35,667 bases of DNA from Verrucomicrobiales bacterium. GTDB taxonomy: Bacteria > Verrucomicrobiota > Verrucomicrobiia > Verrucomicrobiales > DEV007. The stretch lies in contig JAKISY010000048.1 in NCBI GenBank assembly GCA_021648365.1, positions 1-35,667 of the forward strand, written 5' to 3'. The translations under genes and the position numbers were made by a program. Below, piece by piece: positions 23,051-32,100 of the stretch (its first letter is position 1; each line of letters starts with the position of its first letter). Under the pieces are notes generated by a model that was given only the letters and a program-made list of their open reading frames with translations, did no database searches and was not told the DNA's origin.

Positions 23051-25201
23051 TCATTCATCCAACTTATCCAAATACTGCAAAATAATCCCCTTCGTCAGAT
23101 TCTGCGGCAAAATAATCGGCTCCTTCTCAGGATCAGCGGGAAACAAGGGATAAAACGGCACACTCGCGCGACCATATTTCGCTAAAATCTTAGTAATATC
23201 GTCATCATGATTCGTCCAGTCAGCGACCACAAATACAATATCCTTTTCCAACATCGCCTGCTGCACCTCTTCAGAGTGCATCGCAGGTTTGTTCGCCTGA
23301 CACACCAGGCACCACTTAGCCGTGAAATCGACAAACACCGCCCGTCCCGCTTTACGATGCGCCGCAATCACCTGATCGATCGGCTCACTCGACGACCTCA
23401 CCGCATCCGGCGTAGAGCTCTCCGCCTTGAAAGACAACACCCCCGCCCCCAAAGTCAACACCACCACCAACAACCAAATCGCCACCTTTTTGCCACCTTT
23501 TGTTCCAAAGACCAAGTATTTTCCATATAACCACACCGCCGCCGCCAATACCGTCAACGCCCCCAAAAACAAAGCTAATCCATCCACCCCGATCTGCGCA
23601 CCCAGCACCCACAACAACCACACCACCACGATCAACATCGGAAAACCCATCAAGTTGCGAAACGTCTCCATCCACGCCCCCGGACGCGGCACATAATCCA
23701 ACAGCTTAGGAATCGCCGAAAGCAAAATATAAGGAAACGCCATACCCAGACCGATCACCGTGAACACCAACAACGACATCATAGGAGGTTGCGACACCGC
23801 ATAGCCCAAGGCAGGCCCGAGAAAAGGACCCGTGCAAGGAGTCGCCAACAGCACCGCCAAAGCCCCACTCCAAAAACTACCAGCGTATCCCTTGCCCGTA
23901 GAGAGCGAGCCACCCACTCCCGTCATTTTTGCACCGAACTCAAATACCCCAAACAGGCTCAGTGACAAAACGAACATCACCACAATCATGCCCATCACAA
24001 AGATCGGCGATTGCAGTTGAAAACCCCAGCCCAATTGCTGACCGCCAGCGCGCAATAACAACAAAGCCGCTACCAGCGTCCAGAAAAACACCAAGATCCC
24101 CAAAGTAAACACCAAGCCATGTGCCAAGACCCGCTTGCGACTCTCTCCAGCCTGCCCCACAAAGCTCATGATTTTTAACGAAATAACAGGAAAAACACAA
24201 GGCATGATGTTGAGAATCAAGCCACCAAGAAAAGCCGCCAACAACAAAGCACCCAAGCCCATCGGCTTCTTTTCTTCCCCAGCCCCAAGCTGAGTTTGTA
24301 GCTCCGCTCCAGTCGTCGCCGCCTTCTCCACCGCAGCAAACTTAGGATCTAAACCCAAGTTCGCCACAATCTGGATCGACTGATTGCCAGCCAAGCCCAA
24401 CTCCGAATGCAGCACCGCTACAAACTCAGCTGGCAAGACCGCTGGCAGCTTTTTGCTAGCCTCAGCCTCAATCACCAACTTGCCATCCGCCAAACTGAAC
24501 TTCGCCCCCTCACCCAATTGGAGGATTTTTTGCGTCTCAGCAAAGATCCTCAAATCATCCGGCAAAGACGTAAGAACATCCCCTACCGCGATAGTGATCA
24601 CCACCTTACCCTCCGCACTCTTATAACCAGACTGCCACCCCTCCATCACTTTAGGAACTGCCTGCTTCGCCGACTGAATCCCCTCCGCATCCGGCGTTTC
24701 AGCTCCACGCTCCAGCGCCACATTCACCCCCAATTGCAAATCCACACTACCCGGCACACATTGCTGCGGATCGCATACCAGCCATTTCACCTTAGCACGC
24801 AAAGTCAGCGCTTGCCCCGCTTGCAACTGCGCAGGAGCCTTGATCTTCACCAGATGAATCACTTCCTTTTCGTAGCCATAACCGATCATGCCAAAGGCGG
24901 TGAACTCATGTGGAAAAGGGAACTGCAAGTCGCCAGCAACAAAACCCTCCGGCAAGTCCCACTCGATACTCGTCGCAGTGCCAGCCGCTCCAGGATTGAT
25001 CCAGTACGTATGCCAAGTCGGATCAAGCTTGAACTTCAAACCCACCACAAACTCCTCGCCCGGCACAATCGCAGCGTATTCTGCGATCAATTCCGCCTCC
25101 ACATATTTATCCCGCACTGGAGCCGCTGCCGCATTCATCAGCGAAAACGCCATGCAAGCTATCGCAGCTAAAGCTGGAAATCTGAAACTAGAATAAGTCA
25201 T
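23051..25201 (-). CDS. DsbD-like thiol:disulfide interchange protein
   Basis: 716 residues. Domains in order: signal peptide (FPALAAIACMAFSLMNAAAA), a periplasmic DsbC-like N-terminal domain (about 30-300) with LVCDPQQC carrying a Cys pair, a central membrane domain of about eight helices with MPCVFPVISLKIMSFVGQAG and ATPCTGPFLGPALGYA holding the transmembrane Cys pair, and a C-terminal thioredoxin domain (from about 600) with DFTAKWCLVCQANKP. It passes electrons from cytoplasmic thioredoxin to the periplasm, as in DsbD or ScsB. The domain order is complete. Two ATG codons lie at 25201 and 25207; either gives a working signal peptide. Divergent from the STAS gene across 198 bp. Confidence 0.93.
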   Translation of the reverse strand: MTYSSFRFPALAAIACMAFSLMNAAAAPVRDKYVEAELIAEYAAIVPGEEFVVGLKFKLDPTWHTYWINPGAAGTATSIEWDLPEGFVAGDLQFPFPHEFTAFGMIGYGYEKEVIHLVKIKAPAQLQAGQALTLRAKVKWLVCDPQQCVPGSVDLQLGVNVALERGAETPDAEGIQSAKQAVPKVMEGWQSGYKSAEGKVVITIAVGDVLTSLPDDLRIFAETQKILQLGEGAKFSLADGKLVIEAEASKKLPAVLPAEFVAVLHSELGLAGNQSIQIVANLGLDPKFAAVEKAATTGAELQTQLGAGEEKKPMGLGALLLAAFLGGLILNIMPCVFPVISLKIMSFVGQAGESRKRVLAHGLVFTLGILVFFWTLVAALLLLRAGGQQLGWGFQLQSPIFVMGMIVVMFVLSLSLFGVFEFGAKMTGVGGSLSTGKGYAGSFWSGALAVLLATPCTGPFLGPALGYAVSQPPMMSLLVFTVIGLGMAFPYILLSAIPKLLDYVPRPGAWMETFRNLMGFPMLIVVVWLLWVLGAQIGVDGLALFLGALTVLAAAVWLYGKYLVFGTKGGKKVAIWLLVVVLTLGAGVLSFKAESSTPDAVRSSSEPIDQVIAAHRKAGRAVFVDFTAKWCLVCQANKPAMHSEEVQQAMLEKDIVFVVADWTNHDDDITKILAKYGRASVPFYPLFPADPEKEPIILPQNLTKGIILQYLDKLDE

Positions 25202-25308
25202 CGTCATAAGATCACTATAGACCCATTACAGCCATCTGACGTGCAGAAATTGATCTCCTTACACCTCACAGCTACATCATTTCGGAAACCAGCAAAGCGT
25301 GACCAGCC

Positions 25309-25337
25309 TTGACGATTGAAATGAGCCGTGGTCTAAT
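25309..25337 (+). promoter_or_regulatory. Putative sigma-70 promoter of the STAS gene
   Basis: TTGACG at 25309-25314, a 17 bp spacer, and TCTAAT at 25332-25337. The predicted start, about 25344, leaves a leader near 56 bases. Confidence 0.6.
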
Positions 25338-25399
25338 CAACTTAGCAAAACAAGTTCGCCCTTTTAGAACGCCCACCTCCCAATAGCCAATCACATCTT

Positions 25400-25735
25400 A
25401 TGGAAATTTCTTCACGTCAACAATCAGGCATCACCATCCTAACCCTCGACGGCCGTCTGGACGGAGAAACGAGCCCCGCCTTGGAAAAAACCATCCACCA
25501 CCATCTCGCCAACGGTCAAAACCAACTACTCTTTGATTGCCCGCAGCTGAATTACATCAGTAGCGCCGGCTTGAGAGTATTTTTATTGAGTTCTAAAAAA
25601 ACCACTGCCGCAGGAGGCAGCATCGCCTTCTGTTCATTGCAGACCGGCATCCTTGAAGTCTTCGAACTCTCCGGTTTCGATCAACTCTTCACCAACCATC
25701 CCGACCTAGAAACCGCCCTACAAACCTTCCTCTAA
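25400..25735 (+). CDS. STAS-domain anti-sigma factor antagonist-like protein
   Basis: 111 residues forming a single STAS domain of the SpoIIAA/RsbV type: ITILTLDGRLDGETSPALE, LLFDCPQLNYISSAGLRVFL where the SSAG site holds the Ser phosphorylated by a partner kinase, and a C-terminal FELSGFDQLFTNHPDLETAL. Such proteins switch sigma factors or other outputs by binding anti-sigma kinases. No kinase or sigma factor is adjacent, so its partner must be elsewhere. It is followed by a palindrome 14 bp after the stop and the heptamer array. Confidence 0.9.
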   Translation: MEISSRQQSGITILTLDGRLDGETSPALEKTIHHHLANGQNQLLFDCPQLNYISSAGLRVFLLSSKKTTAAGGSIAFCSLQTGILEVFELSGFDQLFTNHPDLETALQTFL

Positions 25736-25748
25736 CCCTCAATGTGAA

Positions 25749-25765
25749 ACAGCTTTCCAAGCTGT
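25749..25765 (+). repeat. 17 bp palindrome after the STAS gene
   Basis: ACAGCTTTCCAAGCTGT, 14 bp after the stop. It could form a hairpin at the transcript end, but no T run follows. Confidence 0.85.
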
Positions 25766-25780
25766 TCCCTCCCCCTTATT

Positions 25781-25878
25781 TCAAATCTCAAATCTCAAAT
25801 CTCAAATTCCTTATTCCTTATTCCTTATTCCAAATTCATAATTCATAATTCATAATTCATAATTCATAATTCATAATC
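25781..25878 (+). repeat. Heptanucleotide array, 14 units, period 7
   Basis: The units in order are TCAAATC three times, TCAAATT, CCTTATT three times, CCAAATT, CATAATT five times, CATAATC. The frame of 7 is unbroken through four different unit types. It ends 20 bp before the start codon at 25899, so copy-number change could alter promoter or leader spacing. Confidence 0.93.
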
Positions 25879-25898
25879 TCCCCCTCCCCCACCACAAA

Positions 25899-26570
25899 AT
25901 GAGCTCCACCACCCCAGCACCCACCGCCCTGATCAAATCCGCTGCCCTGTTATCGCTACTCGTCATCCTCCTAGCAGCCACCGGACTCTTTGCCCTCAGC
26001 TCCACCAATCGCCAGCACCACGACAGCCTCAAACGCTTAGAGCAATTTCACGCCGCCGAACTTGCCGCCACCGAAACCCGCGCCCATTTCAAAACCCAAG
26101 TTCAAGAATGGAAGAACCTCCTGCTACGCGGAGCTGATCCCACCTCCTTCGAAAAATACCAAACCCAATTCCAACAACAAAATCAGCAAGTGCAAAAAAA
26201 ACTCGTGGAGCTACAACGCTTGCTTCAAGACCTGGGCGAAGAGAACTCCTCCATCCAAGAGCTGATCATACAACACCAAAAGCTCCAACAAACTTACACC
26301 GAAGCGCTCACCCACTACTCCCCCCAATCCCCCTCATCCGCATTCAAAGTAGATGCCGCCGTGCGCGGTGCCGACCGTCCACTGAGCAAGCAAATCGAGC
26401 AACTCGCGGAAGACATCTATCAGCTTTCCAAAAAATACCACCAGCTCGCCCAACAACAAGCCGCCACACGTTATGAAACCTTGCGCAAAGTCACCACCGT
26501 CGTAGCCTCACTGACCGTCCTTTGCTCCTTCCTTTTGGTCTTTTTCGCTAACCGCCGCCCACGATCTTAG
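25899..26570 (+). CDS. Two-helix membrane protein with a four-helix-bundle-like sensor region
   Basis: 223 residues. A membrane helix (about 12-32: LLSLLVILLAATGLFAL) is followed by a long helical, Gln-rich extracytoplasmic region of about 165 residues (ELAATETRAHFKTQVQEWKNLLLRG is typical of 4HB_MCP and CHASE3-like sensors), then a second membrane helix (VVASLTVLCSFLLVFF) and only a short basic tail (ANRRPRS). The layout matches the sensor half of a chemoreceptor or kinase but the HAMP and output domains are absent. The DNA after the stop does not continue such a domain. It lies 20 bp after the heptamer array and could be phase variable. Function unknown. Confidence 0.75.
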   Translation: MSSTTPAPTALIKSAALLSLLVILLAATGLFALSSTNRQHHDSLKRLEQFHAAELAATETRAHFKTQVQEWKNLLLRGADPTSFEKYQTQFQQQNQQVQKKLVELQRLLQDLGEENSSIQELIIQHQKLQQTYTEALTHYSPQSPSSAFKVDAAVRGADRPLSKQIEQLAEDIYQLSKKYHQLAQQQAATRYETLRKVTTVVASLTVLCSFLLVFFANRRPRS

Positions 26571-26736
26571 CTCACATCGCTATGATAAAAACCTTTCCGA
26601 TTGCGATGATGCCCCCCCTCCCTTCACCGCCCATTGGAGGGGCAAGTTCCACCTTGCCTTCGTCCGCAACCACTAAATCCCCACGAATTACCGCGCAGCC
26701 GTCAACCGCGCCCTTCCATTCACCACCCGCTTAACC

Positions 26737-28326
26737 ATGACCGAGCTGTTTGGATCATTCCTAGCTGGACTCGCCCTCTTCTTCCACGGAGTGAGTGGCA
26801 TCAAAGAGCACCTACAAGGACTGACCAGCCGCCGCTTGCGCCAACAGCTTTCCAAATGGTCAGAAAACCCCATCCTCGCTGGGATGTGGGGATTCACCTT
26901 TGGCGCGATCACCCAAAGCTCCACCGCCGTTGCCTTCATTCTTAGCAGCATGGTCGAAACCGGACTGATGAGCGTGACGCGAGCACTGCCCATCGTCGCT
27001 TGGGCAAATTTGGGCACCGTCGTCTTAGTTTTATTCGCTTCCTTCAACCTCCATCTGATCTTCCTCTACCTGCTCGGACTGGCAGGCATCGCCTTCGCTT
27101 TTGAAATCGGCGGCACACGCCTACGCCCCGCTTTAGGTGCCCTATTTTCCATCGGCATCCTATTCTTCGGCCTACACCTGATGAAGTCCTCCTTCGCACC
27201 GCTAGCCGACCTCCCTTGGTTTAATGAGCTCGTCACCTTCATCCAAGATTCCACCTTCGCCATTTTCATCTCAGGCGCCCTGCTGCGCATCCTCATCCCC
27301 TCCTCCTCAGGCATCGCCATCATCGCCATCGCCCTCGCCTACGGAGGAGTCATCAGCCTCGACCAAGCCAGCATGATGATCTACGGAACCGGCCTAGGCG
27401 TCGCCCTTTCCATCCTCTTACTCTCTAGCCATTTGCAAGGCATCTCCCGCCGCATCACCCTTTACCAAGCCCTCATCAACGGCAGCTCAGCCCTGCTCAT
27501 CTGCTTGCAGTATTACATTGAACTCCACAGCCAGCGATTACTGCTACCCGGCATCATTCGCGATCTCGCTCCGAGCGAAAACCTCCAACTCGCTTTTGCT
27601 TACCTGCTACTGCAATCCACCTCCGTCTTGCTCGCGCTTGTTTTCGCCAAACCTGCCTCTACATGGTTAAAAAAAATCGCCCCCGCCACCGACGAACAAA
27701 ACCTCTCCCAACCTCGTTATTTGTCTCAACTCGCGATAGAAGACATCGAGTCAGCGATAGAACTTGCCACCAAAGAACAGATCCGACTGCTCAAATTCCT
27801 ACCATCACAACTCGACAACATCCGTCAAGACACTCCTGCTAACAAGGCCATCCCCGTCGATACCCTCCAGCGAGCCGGCACCAGCGTAGGCATCGAAGTG
27901 CAAGCCTTCCTCAGTGAACTGATCGAACACAAATCCGACCACACCACCTCCCTTCACCTAGTGGCAGCCGAACGCCGGCAGAACATCATCATGCCACTCA
28001 ATCAACTCTGCTTTCAGTTTGTCACCACCTTCGAAAAACTCCGCCCCCAGGCAGGTCCCGCAGGAGCCTTTCTGGACAACCTCGCCGAAAGCCTCAACAC
28101 CATGCTACTCACCGCCATCGACGCATGCGGCGGCAAAGACCCGCACGACGCCGACATGCTCCATCACATGACCTCTGATCGAGGCAAGCTGATGGAACGT
28201 ATCCGCAGCACCCATGCCGAACACACCCAGCACTTCGACCAACAACAAAAATCCCAATTTTCCTACCTCATCACCCTCTTCGAACGCGCCGTTTGGCTAC
28301 TACGTCAACTCAGCCAAATCCGCTGA
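26737..28326 (+). CDS. Na/Pi cotransporter family protein (NptA/YjbB type)
   Basis: 529 residues. The membrane part has the two inverted Na/Pi_cotrans repeats: the first with WGFTFGAITQSSTAVAFIL (QSS motif) and LPIVAWANLGTVVL, the second with ALLRILIPSSSGIAIIAIAL (degenerate PSSS) and GVISLDQASMMIYGTGLG. The C-terminal ~200 residues are helical and PhoU-like (AIEDIESAIELATKEQIRLLKFL, AERRQNIIMPLN). Such proteins move phosphate with sodium, usually outward in bacteria. QSS is replaced by PSSS in repeat two, so the substrate could differ. It starts 166 bp after the previous gene. Confidence 0.88.
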   Translation: MTELFGSFLAGLALFFHGVSGIKEHLQGLTSRRLRQQLSKWSENPILAGMWGFTFGAITQSSTAVAFILSSMVETGLMSVTRALPIVAWANLGTVVLVLFASFNLHLIFLYLLGLAGIAFAFEIGGTRLRPALGALFSIGILFFGLHLMKSSFAPLADLPWFNELVTFIQDSTFAIFISGALLRILIPSSSGIAIIAIALAYGGVISLDQASMMIYGTGLGVALSILLLSSHLQGISRRITLYQALINGSSALLICLQYYIELHSQRLLLPGIIRDLAPSENLQLAFAYLLLQSTSVLLALVFAKPASTWLKKIAPATDEQNLSQPRYLSQLAIEDIESAIELATKEQIRLLKFLPSQLDNIRQDTPANKAIPVDTLQRAGTSVGIEVQAFLSELIEHKSDHTTSLHLVAAERRQNIIMPLNQLCFQFVTTFEKLRPQAGPAGAFLDNLAESLNTMLLTAIDACGGKDPHDADMLHHMTSDRGKLMERIRSTHAEHTQHFDQQQKSQFSYLITLFERAVWLLRQLSQIR

Positions 28327-28374
28327 ACAAGCGCCTCAACCCCCATCGACTTATGATACCAGTAAAAGAGAGTA

Positions 28375-28445
28375 AACTGCTAGAGAATTGCTTTTCCGCC
28401 CCCTGCCCTTTGGTTACTGAACCAGTGTTGAAGGGGGCAATTCTT
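28375..28445 (+). repeat. G element, copy 1
   Basis: Core features: ACTGCTAGAGAATT, a pyrimidine run, CCCTGCCCTTTGGTTACTGA, ACC, then TTGAAG. GGTT-ACTG-AACC can form an inner hairpin and GCCCTT an outer pair with AAGGGGGC downstream. It begins 49 bp after the Na/Pi gene stop. Confidence 0.8.
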
Positions 28446-28513
28446 GGATGAGTGATTTTCGAAAATAATCGTTTTCCGAGTTTGTCGCCTTAAGAAAACC
28501 AATCTTCTTTTTC

Positions 28514-28563
28514 AGCTACGGAGCCAACAGGAACTATCTGTTCCAGTAGCTGCTGTCGGCAGC
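28514..28563 (+). promoter_or_regulatory. Nested inverted repeats, possible structured leader or operator
   Basis: AGCTAC (28514-28519) pairs with GTAGCT (28546-28551), enclosing GGAAC-TATCT-GTTCC (28530-28544). An overlapping hairpin GCTGC-TGTCG-GCAGC follows at 28549-28563. It is upstream of the predicted -10 of the next gene, so if double-stranded it would be an operator and not an RNA. Confidence 0.45.
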
Positions 28564-28568
28564 GACCC

Positions 28569-28595
28569 TTTACAATTACCGTTCACCTTTATAAT
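28569..28595 (+). promoter_or_regulatory. Putative promoter of the 155-residue gene
   Basis: TTTACA (28569-28574) and a perfect TATAAT (28590-28595) with a 15 bp spacer; CTTTAC one base upstream would give 16. Start codon is 34 bp downstream. Confidence 0.4.
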
Positions 28596-28628
28596 CGTCG
28601 ATTCTTTTTATATAGATATATTAATCAC

Positions 28629-29096
28629 ATGATCGAATGCAAACCCTTAGGAATCTGCTCGTGGGACTACACCGTTACAGGTGAAGATGTTACTGCCACC
28701 GTTAGTTTTAATTCGTTTGGTGAATCGGGTTCGTTGAATATCAATGGCAAACGCTATTCCGTTGAAAAAAAAGGCGCCTTCGATCCTGAATGGACTCTAC
28801 GCCTCGGCAGAGACACCATTGCCACCGCGTCCAAAGAGAGCGTTTTCACCAGATCCTTTGACATCCAATACGGTTCATCCAATTACAGCCTAAAGGCTAT
28901 ATCTGCATTCAGTCGCGAAATGCATCTGAAAGGGAATGGCCGCAATGTTATTTATTCGCCCAAACATGCCTTCACCCGCAGAGCTCAGATCCGTGGGTCC
29001 TGGGAGAATAAAGAAGTGCTGTTATTCGGCTTTTACCTGGCTGTGTTGATATGGAGGCGTAGCGCCAATAGTGGCGGGGCTGCAGCCGCCGGATAA
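28629..29096 (+). CDS. Hypothetical protein with possible tubby/LURP-like beta fold
   Basis: 155 residues, beta-rich, with repeated short strands: ATVSFNSFGESGSLNINGKRY, WTLRLGRDTIATASKESVF, SFDIQYGSSNYSLKAISAF, REMHLKGNGRNVIYSPKHAF, then a hydrophobic segment VLLFGFYLAVLIWRRS. The strand pattern and the terminal hydrophobic helix with basic residues recall tubby C-terminal/LURP-one/scramblase-like bacterial proteins, which bind membranes, but I am not certain. The base composition is more AT-rich than its upstream neighbours, and it lies between two G elements, so it may have been acquired. The final ANSGGAAAAG may be noise at the 3' end. Confidence 0.7.
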   Translation: MIECKPLGICSWDYTVTGEDVTATVSFNSFGESGSLNINGKRYSVEKKGAFDPEWTLRLGRDTIATASKESVFTRSFDIQYGSSNYSLKAISAFSREMHLKGNGRNVIYSPKHAFTRRAQIRGSWENKEVLLFGFYLAVLIWRRSANSGGAAAAG

Positions 29097-29116
29097 TCAT
29101 TACCTGCCAAGCTAGT

Positions 29117-32100
29117 CTACTGACTACTGCTAGGAATTTGCCCCCCCCCTGCCCTTTGGTTACTGAACCGAGATTGAAGAAGGGCAATCCCCGAGCGGGT
29201 GACCCGTATCACCAATATGGCCCTGGCACAGTTTGGGCTAGTGGCTGTCACTTTTCCCCCTCTCGCGGCTCGAATCTGATTGAGGATCGAAGGGTCCTTG
29301 ATCTCGGTGTCCCTTGCAAGCAAGAGGACCTTACTGAGCACCTCTGCAGTCTTAGGATCATCGTCAGCGAAGGGGAGGAACAAGCGCCCTCGGTGTTGCG
29401 ACTGTACGGCAACGATATACAGAGCGCCCCCTGGAATGATATGCGTCATGGCGCTGCCGAGGTGAATCGAATATTCGCCCAGATCGCCATCAACCATCAC
29501 ATGGTTTTCCTTCACCTTCACATTTTTCAGTCCCAGCACTGCCGTAGACTCGACGACGAGACTTCCTCGCATCTCGATTGTCGAAGAGCTCGCTTCCGGA
29601 TCGACACCACCACGATGAGCAACGCTTACAGCAAGGTCGATGTCCCGCATGACTTCACTGAATACACGCGGCGGGACCTTCGACAGAGGCAGGGCATCGT
29701 GAGTGCCTCGGCGCACAAACTGCACTCCCGCCAACGTCAATCCTTCGACATCGGCTGGCGTGTAGAAGGACTCCTCGAAGACGACGTAGGCGCTGATTTC
29801 TTCGTCGTGAAAAGTTCTCCTCACTCCTTCCTCCGGGGCGGTGACCCAGCCTCGCCCACCGAACAGAGCCATAGCCTGTCTAGGATTCACCTGGTGGCCG
29901 GCATAGCGGTTTGAGAGCGTGGTCTTTTTCGCCTTCTCTTCCTTGTTGAGAGGATACAACTCTCGGAATACCTGCTTGAAAGGCTGCACGCGTTCCCGCG
30001 CCAGGCAGTCCCTCTGCCACTTCGACCACTTCTTCGAGGTGAGCAAATCGTGGGGGTGGGCAATGCGGACTGCTTCCTTCTTGCCGATGACCTCGCACTT
30101 GTCGTCGAAGGTCTCGAGCGCCTTGCCGTTCTTGGATGGATAGCCCAGCAGTTTGGGGTCGTCGACGCCCACGAGGATAAGTCCTCGCAGCATCGGAGCG
30201 AGAAGAGGATGTTCCAGTAGCTTGGCTACTTCATCTCGAGAGAAGGCTTCCCCCCGACACATCATCGCTTCCAGACTCTTACGCATCCGAGAGGCCTGCC
30301 GCTTGAGTATAGTCCGTCGTTCGGTCAATGCCTTGATCGCCTTATCCTTCCTCACGCCAACTGGAATGCTCTTGAGAACTTTGTCGGCCTTCTTCACTTC
30401 AATCGCAATTTCTCCCCACTCGCCAATCTCGAGGCGCACCTCGACTTCTCCCTTGCTGGCGGTCAATACGCCGTCCTTCATGTCTGAGATCTCACGTGCC
30501 TCCATATCCCACTGCAGACGAATGGGGTCAGGATAGCCGGCGGTTCGCGCCAGGTTTTCCTGCCCGATAGTGGCGGCTCGTTTTTCGCTGGCCTGCCTCT
30601 GCGAACCGAACTGTCGGGACGTACGGATGAACTCCTGCATTTCTTGATAGCGACTGAGAAGATCCGAGTCCTTTCCCTTCCCCCTTGCCAGGGGAAGCAA
30701 CCCGAGCGCCCGAACCGTATCCTGGTGTCGCTTGTCTCGAATGCGTTTCACCATGTCGGTTTTCTTCATTACTCCAAGCATGGCTTCGGCGAACACCTGC
30801 GCCCGCGTGTGACCTCCTCCTCCGGAAGCATAGCGAGCCTCGTCGACGACGAGATTCCAGCGCTTTTTTCCCAACTGGTTATAGACCTGGTGAAACCAGG
30901 CGACATCGACGGCTCCATCGACCAGGTCCTGGCTGGTCAATTGCGTTCGCTCCGAGATCTCCGCTGCCCACTGCTCGCGCACCTCAGTGTCGACCGACCA
31001 TTGGTCATCCTTGGTGTGAGCGTGAATCCACCAGACAGCATCGGAGAAGCCTTCCCACCCCAGATGCGCACCGACAAAGCCGACCCACTGAGGAGCGAAC
31101 AGAGCGATCTGAATTAGGCGACTCTCCGGAATCTCCTCCGCCTTGACCAGCACCGAAAAGGTCTCGGCGGTGTCCTTCGGGTCGGGAAAGATACGGCGCA
31201 ACAGCTCACTGAAGACCACGTTTCGACTGTTATTGTGATAGGACCAAGTTCGGTTGAGATTGCTCTTCCCTAACACCGACAATATCTCGATAAATTTGTC
31301 CGTTCCATGGAGTGAACGGATGGCGACTGCGGCATCGGTCGCGGTTCCGGGATTTTCTCCGCGAGTCAGTTCGACTTCCACAACACGGTCCGTGCACTGC
31401 CGGCCGATTTCCAGGAAGGCCTTGCAGTCACCGAGGGACTCGACCTTCGTGCGAGTGGTTACCTCTTGAATACCATCGAATCCTTCGCCACTCCACGCAT
31501 CAACCCCCCGAGGTCCAATAAAATGATCGATGGCATCGTCATCGTTGACCTTTCCCGCGGCATGCATCCAAGCCAGCTTCGAAGTTTCGACTCGGCATCG
31601 ATCTGCGTCAGGAATTAGCTCGAAATTATTCGCCGTTCCTTTGGTCGGCATATCCCACCACCGTATCAACCAGAAGTAGCGCTCCTTTTGTCGAAGCGTC
31701 AGACCTCCATAGAAGAGCAAACCGTAAAAAAGATCCCACATCTTCGTCATCGGGAGTATGGGATCGCACCAGTCACGCCAACTTGTCCACTCGCACAGTA
31801 ACTTCTTTTCCTTCGACTTCGGCTTATCGTCATCTGCTAAATAGGACCAGTGGTCCTTCAGTTGCTCGACCTTGAGGTCGAAAGGCACAGCTGCCATCTC
31901 GGACTCAATTGCATCCAGAACAAAATCCAACATCTCCTCTCTGGGCTCAACTCCGACCAGCCACTGAAGAACGTACTGCACTAGTTGAGCATGTGGCAAC
32001 TTCAACTTCGCCAGCTTGGTCGGTTTTCCATAAACTTTCTCGTATCCCTTACGAAGCCAGCCCTTGGTATCGGAATTGGAAGCCGCATCATCCATGGCGA

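Larger units (their letters stand above)
28327..28628. other. Gene-free stretch with a G element and nested inverted repeats
   Basis: It contains the first G element (28375-28445), a nested hairpin structure (28514-28563) and a promoter-like sequence. None of the 17 bp palindrome families occurs from here to 35407. Confidence 0.6.

Noticed and set aside
29138..29914. 258-codon plus-strand frame and others opposite the giant gene
   Set aside because: They are antisense shadows of the DUF4132 gene.
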